Positions 11,906-21,600 of a DNA stretch of 64,000 nucleotides are shown here, piece by piece. How positions within the stretch are numbered: the first letter of the stretch is position 1; each line of letters starts with the position of its first letter. A program made the translations under genes and the position numbers. The notes beneath the pieces are model-generated. The model was not told the origin of the DNA and made no database searches. It saw only the letters and a list, made by a program, of their open reading frames with translations. Source of the DNA: Lumbricus rubellus (taxonomy: Eukaryota; Annelida; Clitellata; Crassiclitellata; Lumbricidae); the NCBI GenBank assembly GCA_945859605.1, contig OX243814.1, positions 23,959,686 through 24,023,685 of the forward strand, read 5' to 3'.

Positions 11906-14900
11906 TCAGCTGTTTTCCCTACATGTGGGACAGATCCATTTTCCCTTTGGGGCAGTTACGATTCCAACACACTTGAGGTGGTACCATTTATTTTGACAGC
12001 TCCTCTGGCGACATGGAATCATGTTTTCATAGTCATTTTCCCCACCACACGGGCAGTGCACAGCGCTTGCAACCAGTTTTGACTTTAATCTTGTTTTAGC
12101 AGTGGTAGTTGATGTGCTGCCTCTGCTCTTTCCATCTGTAATTTGTGATTGGGTGTGCCGATGTGTTAAAATTTCTGGCAGAACACATTGTCTGTAAAAC
12201 AATTCTAATTTGGCGAGCATATTTTCACAGAAAATTTTGTTGTAATGGATCCGTTCCACATGCAAGCCAGCTGAGGTATAGCACAAAAAGTCTGCAAATT
12301 CCATTTCTAAAATTGCTAACTGACCCTGCACCTGTGTGTAGTGACGATGTTTCAGTTTAAGTGAATTGTTACACAGTAATAATTGTGAATTATGCTTTTG
12401 AAGAAAAAAAGTGCTCTCTTCAATTTCACATGGTGCAACTGATTGGTATTTAAAGGAACTTTTTATTTCTAGGATCCACATCCCATGACAGTCACATGTA
12501 ACGCGCCTGTCCGGGGTGCAACCAAGATATGGATATCGGGGGTTAATTGAAAATCCACAGTTTTCAATTTTTAGATTGACATGTGAATCAGAAAACTTCA
12601 CCAAGTATTGCTGAGCTGCTATACTCTCGCTTTTAAGGCCATATCTTGTAGCAGCATTTTCAAATGGCAAATTAGAATGCATTATCTTCTGAAGGAGGCT
12701 TTTCGGTGGATTTTGCATATCTGCATGCATGGCATCGTGAAAGACAGACGCTGTAATGCGGCCTTTTCGATACTCATGCCACAGGCCACTCTCACACTGC
12801 AATCTTGTGGCTGCTTCCAGTGCATTGTTTTCATATTTGGTAACAACTAAATTCTTAAATGTGTTTTTGCACAAATGTTTCAATTCTGATTCTGTAAGCA
12901 TTGCATAGCTAGAATTATACAACTGTCCAATGTTTATGGGAAACCTAGGAGCAGATACTCTACAAAGTTTTGGTTCAAGAACAGTAAATATGACAGCGTC
13001 CGGAGCACAGACTTGCAAGTCTGCTAGGAGTGCCGTGGTGTTGTTCGGCTTTTCAGAGTTCAGTTCTCCAGGCAAGACATCTGGACGCGGGGTTACGGTT
13101 GAAGTTAGAATTCCACGATGTGGTTGATCAAATTCGATGTCACGTACTTTCCTTGGTTCAACCTATAGACATGAACAAACCAAAATACTTTGTAGTTAGT
13201 CTAGATGTGTTAAAACAAAATGAAAATATGCAACTCATACTGGTTATCAGCTCTCATCCAGCAATGCTGTGTAAAGTATTTGGCAATTTTAAGATTTTAA
13301 TCATTGATTAAGTATCTTGCTATATAAAGATAGTTTTAAATTTTTTTTATCATTTCTGTGATTGTGCTGATAATATCGAAATCGAAAGGTTTCATCTTGT
13401 TTCCATTCCTCCAAATTAAGTGTAAACAGTTCTATTGAACAAATGTAACTAATGAGGTTACAGAAGTGATCATCTTATGCATGCTAGTTTTGCATCTGAC
13501 TTTAAATTAAAAAAATCTCTACTAGTTTCTACCTTTGTGGTGCAAAAATTAAACTATCGGTAATTATCACTTTTTGAAACATTGTAATACATGTATGATT
13601 GCTGCTACAGCATTTTAGCTCAAAGATTCAATAATCCCGTGACAAGGTACTGAGGAAATTTTAATTGCATGTGAAAAATAAACATAGCACATCAGACTCT
13701 CAAAGATGACATAGCATGTGCTATATGACAAACATGCAAATGCTTCAAAGACTTACTCGTCTGATAAAAGTCTGGTTCCACTGACACGGCTCAGATGTAC
13801 ACGACTTCTGGTTGTAATGTAGTCGTGTGGCGGTTTCGATCTTGAACAGCACAGCAGCAATGTGTGAGCACACCTCTCCCAGCCTGGAAAAATAAATCCA
13901 TGACTATACAGATATCTCGACTCTATATTTAAACCACACATGTAATGCAGATTAAAAATGTATGACAACCATTGACATTTTGACCAAAGATCCTGTAGCC
14001 CTGTGGTTCCCAACCCGTGTCCTGCGGGCCAAACATGGTCCGCTAGGAATAAAAAATGGCCATCATCTCTCAAAGAATTTTGTAAAATATATGAAGAAAT
14101 GGACCATCTGGACAGAATGGAACACAATTATTTTGTATTACAAATTATTTCATTTTGATGTCTATAAATAGGATAACATCAAACATTCTATTTTGCTTCA
14201 ATTGTAGCAATTTTACACGCTTTTACTTAAATACATTTTAGCCTTCTGGGCCCTAATGTCTATAAACTAAGAAAATGTGGTTCTCCTGTCTTCAAACTTA
14301 GAAGAAGTGGCCCTAAAGTCAAACAAGGTTGGGAACCACTGCTGTAGACCATCACAAAATTTTTAGATTGTCCACCAAGAGAGTGACCAAGTATCACCGT
14401 TTGGGCAGTGTGTGAATTGTGGAAAAATAACTGGGGTGGTGGGTGGACTATGATCCATTTGGAATTTGGGTGTGAAATGCAGCTTTTATAATGGCGCTCT
14501 AAGAAGGCAATTCTCACCGATTTTGGGCTAGCATCAATATGATTGGGAACAACAACCAATTGGCAATTTGTTACAGAACATTATAATCAACTCTTACCCG
14601 GCCATGCAGGTACAATGTGCAGATTCTACCGACGAATCCCTTTCACGAATGGCGACCCAAGCGGAATGTGGCGTATCTGTGACAGACTGCGATCTCATTA
14701 CTTTGGCTTTGATAATGCTAAATCCGGAGCCAGAACGTCGATGGTAGCATGTCTGAACCCAACCATTTACCAAGAAGTTATAAGCTTCCAGAGAACGATA
14801 TGCATGCATCTTCTCGCGTGTAAACGGTCCTGGCGAATCTATCAAATACACGTAAATAGCTCCGAATTCAAGAGAGGGCCAGTGAGTAACGTCGTCGACC

Positions 14901-15019
14901 CACTTCGATGCATCCTCAATATATGGGTCATCACTGTCCACTTGCAACCCAATACTTCCAAGCTTGAATAAATATCGTTCTCTAGCTTCTGTATTCAAAG
15001 ATAAATAGTATGAACTCAT
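11906..15019 (-). CDS. YqaJ-type nuclease with SWIM and PHD fingers
   Basis: Exons (minus strand) are 15019-14598, 13883-13757 and 13162-11906. The phases fit and give 601 residues with no stop. Residues 136-148 form a SWIM zinc finger, CxCx7CxH, spanning the first exon join. A YqaJ exonuclease domain follows: RKGRITAS (about 315), a Glu-containing helix (about 362), GCTPD (about 401) and the ILEIK catalytic Glu-x-Lys (about 415). A C-terminal PHD finger (about 553-601) starts CPCGGENDYENMIPC and ends CPTC. YqaJ proteins are lambda-exonuclease-like PD-(D/E)XK nucleases, and the PHD finger suggests chromatin reading. The companion transposase is broken but this frame is intact. Intron 1 holds two MITEs. 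The start is the first ATG of the exon carrying the conserved N-terminus. Confidence 0.87.
14001..14341. mobile_element. hAT-like MITE, 341 bp
   Basis: Termini are CTGTGGTTCCCAACCCGTG and GGTTGGGAACCACTG. The flanking 8-mers ctgtagcc (13993-14000) and ctgtagac (14342-14349) match at 7 of 8 positions. It lies in intron 1 of the YqaJ gene. Confidence 0.82.
14406..14519. mobile_element. Second, degraded copy of the 142-bp hAT-like MITE
   Basis: It shares 'gaattgtggaaaaataactgggg' and the ending 'ggcaattctcacc' with the element at 5322-5463. The flanks cgtttggg and attttggg match at 6 of 8 positions. Confidence 0.7.
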
Positions 15020-15077
15020 TTTAAATTAATTAAAATTCAATAATAAATAAGATGACAGATTTGACATACACAACTAA

Positions 15078-15085
15078 CTCTCTTG
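15078..15085. repeat. Left target-site duplication of the foldback element
   Basis: CTCTCTTG here is repeated exactly at 16892-16899. Confidence 0.9.
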
Positions 15086-16891
15086 GGGTAATACGAATCC
15101 TCGGGGCGGGGCGGATCGGCGGGGCGGGGCAAAAACACTACGAATCCTCGGGGCAGATCGACGGGGCAGGGTAAAAACATAAGTAATCTTCGGGGCAGAT
15201 CGACGGGGCAGGGTAAAACACAAGTAGGCCTAATACTCGGGGCAGATCGACGGGGCAGGGTAAAAACACAAGTAATACTCGGGGCAGATCGACGGGGCAG
15301 GGTAAAAACACGAGTAATCCTCGGGGCAGATCGACGGGGCAGGGTAAAAACATAAGTAATCCTCGGAGCAGATCGACGGGGCAGGGTAAAAACACAAGTA
15401 ATACTCGGGGCAGATCGACGGGGCATGGTAAAAACATAAGTAATCCTCGGGGCAGATCGACGGGGCAGGGTAAAAACATAAGTAATCTTCGGGGCAGATC
15501 GACGGGGCAGGGTAAAACACAAGTAGGCCTAATACTCGGGGCAGATCGATGGGGCAGGGTAAAAACACAAGTAATACTCGGGGCAGATCGACGGGGCAGG
15601 GTAAAAACACGAGTAATCCTCGGGGCAGATCGACGGGGCAGGGTAAAAACATAAGTAATCCTCGGAGCAGATCGACGGGGCAGGGTAAAAACACAAGTAA
15701 TACTCGGGGCAGATCGACGGGGCATGGTAAAAACATAAGTAATTCTCGGGGCAGATCGACGGGGCAGGGTAAAAACATAAGTAATCCTCGGGGCAGATCG
15801 TCGATCTGCCCCGAGGATTACTTATGTTTTTACCCTGCCCCGTCGATCTGCCCCGAGGATTACTTATGTTTTTACCCTGCCCCGTCGATCTGCCCCGAGC
15901 TTGTGTTACGTTTTCACCCTGCCCCGTCGATCTGCCCCGAGCTTGTGTTATGTTTTTACCCTGCCCCGTCGATCTGCCCCGAGGATTACTTATGTTTTTA
16001 CCCTGCCCCGTCGATCTGCCCCGAGGATTATTTGTGGTTTTACCCTGCCTCGTCGATCTGCCCCGATCGAGCTTGTGTTATGTTTTTACCCTGCCTCGTC
16101 GATCTGCCCCGAGCTTGTGTTATGTTTTTACCCTGCCCCGTCGATCTGCCCCGAGGATTACTTATGTTTTTACCCTGCCCCGTCGATCTCCCCCGAGGAT
16201 TAGGCTACTTATGTTTTTACCCTGCCCCGTCGATCTGCCCCGAGGATTACTTATGTTTTTACCCTGCCCCGTCGATCTCCCCCGAGGATTAGGCTACTTA
16301 TGTTTTTACCCTGCCCCGTCGATCTGCCCCGAGGATTACTTATGTTTTTACCCTGCCCCGTCGATCTGCCCCGAGGATTAGGCTACTTGTGTTTTTACCC
16401 TGCCCCGTCGATCTGCCCCGAGGATTACTTATGTTTTTACCCTGCCCCGTCGATCTGCCCCGAGGATTAGGCTACTTATGTTTTTACCCTGCCCCGTCGA
16501 TCTGCCCCGAGGATTACTTATGTTTTTACCCTGCCCCGTCGATCTCCCCCGAGGATTAGGCTACTTATGTTTTTACCCTGCCCCGTCGATCTGCCCCGAG
16601 GATTCGTTGTGTTTTAACAATAAACACATCTCCGCCGTCGGGCTTGGAAAGTCTTTCGACTGCCTCCGATCGTCTTGTATTTAGGATATCGATAACTTTA
16701 TCGATACTTAAATTTTCCGCTTTAAATAACGCCATTGTAACGACGGTATGGAAAAGAATCGTCTACGATGAGACCAACCGAGAGAGAGATTTCCGAAAAA
16801 CACTACGAAACCTCGGATCAGCCACGTGACCGTGCTGACCAATCACGATGTGCCCCGATGATCCGCCCCGCCCCGAGGATTCGTATTACCC
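15086..16891. mobile_element. Foldback (giant inverted repeat) transposon, 1806 bp
   Basis: It starts GGGTAATACGAATCCTCGGG and ends with the reverse complement, CCCGAGGATTCGTATTACCC, flanked by perfect 8-bp duplications CTCTCTTG. The left arm (about 15110-15797) is a tandem array of a roughly 42-bp unit (GGGTAAAAACATAAGTAATCC, then a CGGGGCAGATCGACGGGGCA part). At about 15798-15803 the array inverts, and the right arm (to about 16605) is the same unit in reverse. In the left arm the pattern recurs with a 300-bp higher period ('aagtaggcctaatactcgg' at 15223 and 15523). About 16610-16850 is non-repetitive. No transposase is present. The 8-bp duplication fits hAT or P-type mobilisation. Confidence 0.9.
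16610..16850. other. Unique segment of the foldback element
   Basis: About 240 bp between the right-hand repeat arm and the right terminus. It contains 'gatatcgataactttatcgatac' but no recognisable gene. It has no counterpart on the left, so the element is asymmetric. Confidence 0.5.
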
Positions 16892-16899
16892 CTCTCTTG
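16892..16899. repeat. Right target-site duplication of the foldback element
   Basis: CTCTCTTG is identical to 15078-15085. It belongs to the interrupted right subterminal region of the ISL2EU-type element. Confidence 0.9.
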
Positions 16900-17067
16900 C
16901 CATACCCGGCTTGCGCATGCGCAACCTGATCTTTAAAAAGATTAAACAAATCTCCCGCCTGAAAAGGTCTATAGGCTAATATTGTGTATAACCTCAGCCC
17001 TCCGTGTTAGCAGTCATCATGAGATTCATGTGTCAGCAATCTGTGCTAGCCTTTTGTATACAGAGCT

Positions 17068-17225
17068 TAAAGTGTGGCAGGACCGTCATGGACGGCGTTC
17101 TGGCGCTTATTTTCAAATCTTATGCCGTCCTGCCACTTATTTGGCCAGCACACCTGAAAATGTAAGGGGCGTCCAGACACTTCTTTTTTACACTTTTAGC
17201 ACTGTTTGTATACATAGCGCCAAGG
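17068..17225 (+). repeat. Dispersed repeat, about 155 bp
   Basis: It contains 'taaagtgtggcaggaccgtcatggacggcg', 'ggcgcttattttcaaatctta', 'ccagcacacctgaaaatg' and 'ggggcgtccagacacttctt', ending near 'ttttagcac'. A reverse copy is at 52480-52628, a split copy at about 9395-9635, and a fragment at about 45820-45870 inside a MITE. The element class is unknown. Confidence 0.7.
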
Positions 17226-18698
17226 TGAGTTAATGCCGGGAGTTAGGCTAATTGGTGTCACAACTTCAGTCTTTCTTAGCGCGCCACATGTAGTAGAGTA
17301 GGCCTAGGCTGCTCCTATTTGCCCACCCCAACTCCGCGTGGATCATGATAATAATAAAAATGATAATAATAATAGTAAAAATCGTCTGCATGTCCACCCG
17401 CCCTCCCCCCCTGCCACGACGAGTAGGCCATAGGTGCTTCTCCCTTCTGTACGTGGGACCTGGTCACCCTGCGTGGGCGGCAAATGTAACGACGTCGGAC
17501 GTGCTGGAAAGGATCGTCACGGGACAAAGAGGCGCCACCTGACGACTGAACTAATCATAAGTAATTCATAAGTTTTGACACCGCGTTCAGTGAAAAAATT
17601 ATGCGGTGTTACCAGCAACCCAGAATAATAAGTATTAGACTAAAGACTCGCAAACCTAAACACACGAACTACTACTGCAGATATATACACTCCTAAGATA
17701 TACACATACTACTGTACATAGCTCTCGAATGTATCACAATAACCGTGATGGATACAATGTTTCACAGGAGAAGAATCTGGCCAATTTAAAGCTTCTGTGT
17801 TGACTTCTGTCCCACTACCTGCAGCCTATCACAGTCCACCACCCTGCCACCTCACCACCCTGCCACTTCACCACCACCATCGTCATAATGATTAACGACA
17901 AAAACAAAAAAGGTAATATCGATGCACCACAGCATTATTGTGAACGCTGGCCTATATATGTATCTTCAGCATTAGGCCGGTCTTTGTTACGAATGTGAAC
18001 TTCATACCGACGTAATTGTGCCTACATTACACTCAAGACAGTGTAGTTGAAATCTGATTCAGTGCATCATTGCCATTCCTGTAGTGTAGGCCAATACGCC
18101 TCATGCATTCACCACCATCCTAGTGGCACATATTCTTGGAGTTCTTCCAACACAGCTCACCCTGACTATTGTAGCAATCCTGCTTATGATGAACTCGTTG
18201 TATGGAATTAAAGTGCATTTCTGAACTTTGAAAGAAGGACAATCAATATCAAATAAGGTACATCATATTGTTTTGTATCTTTCAAATCAATAATAATGAT
18301 AATAGAAAGCATCTTAAGAGTCCATAGAAACATAAGAGCATCTCTGTGGCTACAATACCACCAACAACACCTCACCAATCTCTGCAATAAATTTATTCAT
18401 TGCGACGAACACCTTAAATCTGAAATCACATCAATATGCAGTTCTACCAGTCCTCATACAAACACTTGTCAAACAGCTGTCCCAAAAAATAATCAGCACA
18501 TGAAATGGGAGACAGATATAATATATTTCACACAATATTCAGTCAAGCCAAACTTGATGATAGAAAAGGCAGTGCTGATAGCCATGAGCCACAATGAAAG
18601 TCTTACTAAAAGGTACTAAAAATACTGTATCATAAATAACTGAAAGGAACAGTGTAAACAATGGAAACTCAAATACTTCCTAAATACAGCTTTCATCA
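17226..18698. other. Intergenic region and probable 3' UTR of the SLBP-domain gene
   Basis: No coding region is recognised. On the minus strand an AATAAA-type signal can be read near 18390 ('aataaattt' on +), about 300 bp past the stop codon. Its use is not proven. Confidence 0.4.
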
Positions 18699-21600
18699 CT
18701 AAAGAAACTCATCAGGCATTTCAGTTTTAACGACAACACCAGACATTGGAGTGTTGTCACTATCGCCACTCTCATCCTCAGCAGCCAGAGAACTTAAAAC
18801 TGAAGGCAGCTCAGAGCTACCCTCGGTTTTGACAGCGGCTGAGGAGGAGGGCATCGGAGGAAAATTCGAGTCATAGTCCGAGTCATCCAAGTCTTCTTTC
18901 ATCTCTTTCTTAAAAGTCCTAATAGCTTCTTCTGTAGCAGCTGCAGCGCTTGAACTCTCACACGTTGATCCCAGCTTCAAACTGAAATCAACAAAGAAAT
19001 GACGATGTAACACTTCTTCATGTTTGTATACTGCTTATTTGGATGCTTGTCAGTTTATATAGAAAACTTGCATAAAGCATAAATGCTTGTCTGTTAAAAA
19101 GCAACATCACAGTTTGATAAAAATGCCAAGAGCATCTACAAGTTTGCTTTACCCGATACACTCGTACAGTGATGTTGAATACAAGGTAACATCAGTTTCT
19201 ACTGTGGTTTACCAGTGGTTATTAAACAATAAACGAGTGCTGGAGTGGACATAAATTGTTACATGAACACAATATTCTACAGCTACCAGACTTGCAAGCC
19301 ATAAACAACTCAATGGTGCAATGACTGCATGTTGACAGCAGTTTTAAGAGTGTAGGCTGGTAGTGTTACAGGATCTTTCCCCATTGTATTAAAAAATTAT
19401 ATCTACCTTCGACCGAGGCTCTTTGCTGGTTCCCATGCATGCAGTTGCTTTTTCCACGTCCGCACCAACGTGTCAAAGCCACGACGGCTGTAACTGCGGT
19501 AAATATCCGGCGTTCGAGGATGATACTTGGTTCGTTTGTGCCTGAGAGCAATTGAACGTGTCAATGAAAAACAAACACAGATCAGTCGCATGCAAACTTA
19601 AACAAACAGTCAACAGCTGACCATTAAAGACACAATGCTGTGACACTGCAGTATTTTTCATGTGAAATCAAGAGCAGACTCTAAGGTAGTGCAATCTTTT
19701 CAGCTGAATCCAGAGGATGGCTTAGACATGGAAACCTCCTGTATGTGTGTGTGTGTGTGAGTGTGTGTGCAGGTAAATAACAAATCAACAGTCAGTGCTG
19801 TTTACGGGAGCTCCATAGAACATCATGTGCTTGGCTCACCATAGAAACCTTTGCACTGCATCATGAAGTCAAACTTTGCATACAATAGTTCCCTGTCTAG
19901 CAGCACATCCTTTATTGTTCTTGTTCCATTGTTCTTCTCTATCGTCTGGAGTTGTGCTTCTGGGCAGAGCACAGGTCTGTCTATCTTCACTGATCTCTGT
20001 ACTCGGCATCTACTTGTAAGTGACTTTGCAGTTCTGCATGCTCACTCTGACACTAGACAGCATTGGGCGTTCTTGATCATGGGTCTTTCTATTTGGAATA
20101 TCTGATCCTCTGACCTATCCTGTAGCCTGGCACTATATCAATTTTATACATAGATAAGATCCACAGCATTGAAAGCACATAAAGTAGATCTGCAAAAAAC
20201 TGCATTTGCCATCAATTTGTGTAAACAATACAGCTAAGTACCTTGGAACAAGTTGAATGTACTGATTGTAGCAATCCAAGACCTTTCCATATTCAATCTG
20301 TTTCTTGCGTCTTGCTATAATAACCTGGACGTCTTTCGTGTTGAGTTCACTTTCAGTAAATCTTGGAGTCGCTGACATTCTCATTTTTCTACAATAATAA
20401 TGTTTTAAAGCATTGTAATAAATGCAAACATTTGATAAATATACAAAATTATGCAACAGGAAAAAGCTTTTACAGATAGAACAAAACTCAAGCATCAACT
20501 TGTTGATGAAAATATGCAGAGTGTAACAAAGAGTTTAAAACAAATATCAGCACCTGTTAGATATATATGTAAACGCATCAGTTGTCAAAAATAATTCTCT
20601 GCAATTAGTCAGAATATATATATATAATCAGGATGAAAAGAACCAAAATTCATCTCAGCTATAACTGCGAATTTACGAGTGAAGAGTGCAGAAATGTTCA
20701 GCTATATATTACGTTCGCCAGCTTTGAAACTCTGCTGCCGCTGCAGGGCTAGAATCAACGGCCAGAACATCAGAGTCCAAGGCCGTAGACAGGGGGGTGT
20801 TTTGGGTGTTTGAACACCCCCCGAAATGGAAAATGCAGAAAAAATCTATTGCATTTTTTAGCTCGTGATGCAAAAAAGCATGGAAAAAGCCATAAAACAC
20901 CCCCCAAACGAAATAATAGGAAATAATAGATTAAATTTAGATCTGAAAAATCGAAGTTAACGACTAAAGAAGGTCATCAGAAATTTTTACGGCGAAAATG
21001 GAAAATATTTCCAAGATTTTCGACCGGGCGACTAAAAAAAAAGGTCGTCAGAAAATTTTGTCGATAAAAATGGAAATTTTGACCGCTGAAAACACCCCCC
21101 GAAATAAAATCCTGGCTACGGCCTTGTCAGAGTCCACTATGGCAAAGAGACAGCCCTGCTCCCCCACCTCTGGATAAGCAAATTGAAATGCCAATTCTTA
21201 ATTTGAATGCAAAATGATGCAAGCAACTCAGCTAAGGACACACACACAGACAGTTCGAATATCTAGGTTTAACAACTAACAATCTAAGACAGGAATCCAG
21301 ATTGATCAAAAAAAATTCCAAAAACCAAGCAAAGAAGTCTGGGCTTGGAAGTTTTTTCCAGCTCATATTTAATCTCATCTGCCTCAACATTTCTTATTGC
21401 CTTATACGATAAATCATGACTTATGTAGCAAGGTTTAGAATAAGACTGAATATCCCTTACAAATATATACCACCCGTGGCAGCTGTTTGTTATGCACATG
21501 TAGAACACTATCTCTACTAATATTCTTAGTCACTTGGTTTTAAAACCTGCCTCTATTTTCACCACGTTCAAACAGAATGGGAAGATGGGAAGTAGGATGG

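Larger units (their letters stand above)
8771..16973. mobile_element. ISL2EU-type DNA transposon (THAP transposase plus YqaJ nuclease)
   Basis: The ends are inverted and near-identical: TATAGACCTTTTCACGCGGG at 8771 and, read inward on the minus strand from 16973, TATAGACCTTTTCAGGCGGG. A TA dinucleotide flanks each TAGACC terminus, so a 2-bp TA duplication is likely. Between the ends are two convergent spliced genes, a THAP/HTH/DDE transposase on + and a YqaJ-SWIM-PHD protein on -. As I recall, this pairing defines the ISL2EU group described from sea urchin, cnidarians and other animals. The element is invaded by two hAT-like MITEs (14001-14341, 14406-14519) and a foldback element (15086-16891). 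Confidence 0.82.

Noticed and set aside
14594..15019. Stand-alone 141-codon minus-strand host gene
   Set aside because: Its donor site and phase join it exactly to 13883-13757 and 13162-11906, completing the SWIM finger of the YqaJ protein.
15086..16610. CRISPR-like array of ~42-bp repeats
   Set aside because: There are no unique spacers, the array inverts in the middle, and the DNA is eukaryotic. It is the foldback element.
15037..16684. Frames of 160-247 codons made of repeated PCPVDLPRG-like units
   Set aside because: The 42-bp foldback unit is a multiple of three and lacks stops, so several frames stay open. The frame 15549-16292 even crosses the inversion point. Not a protein.
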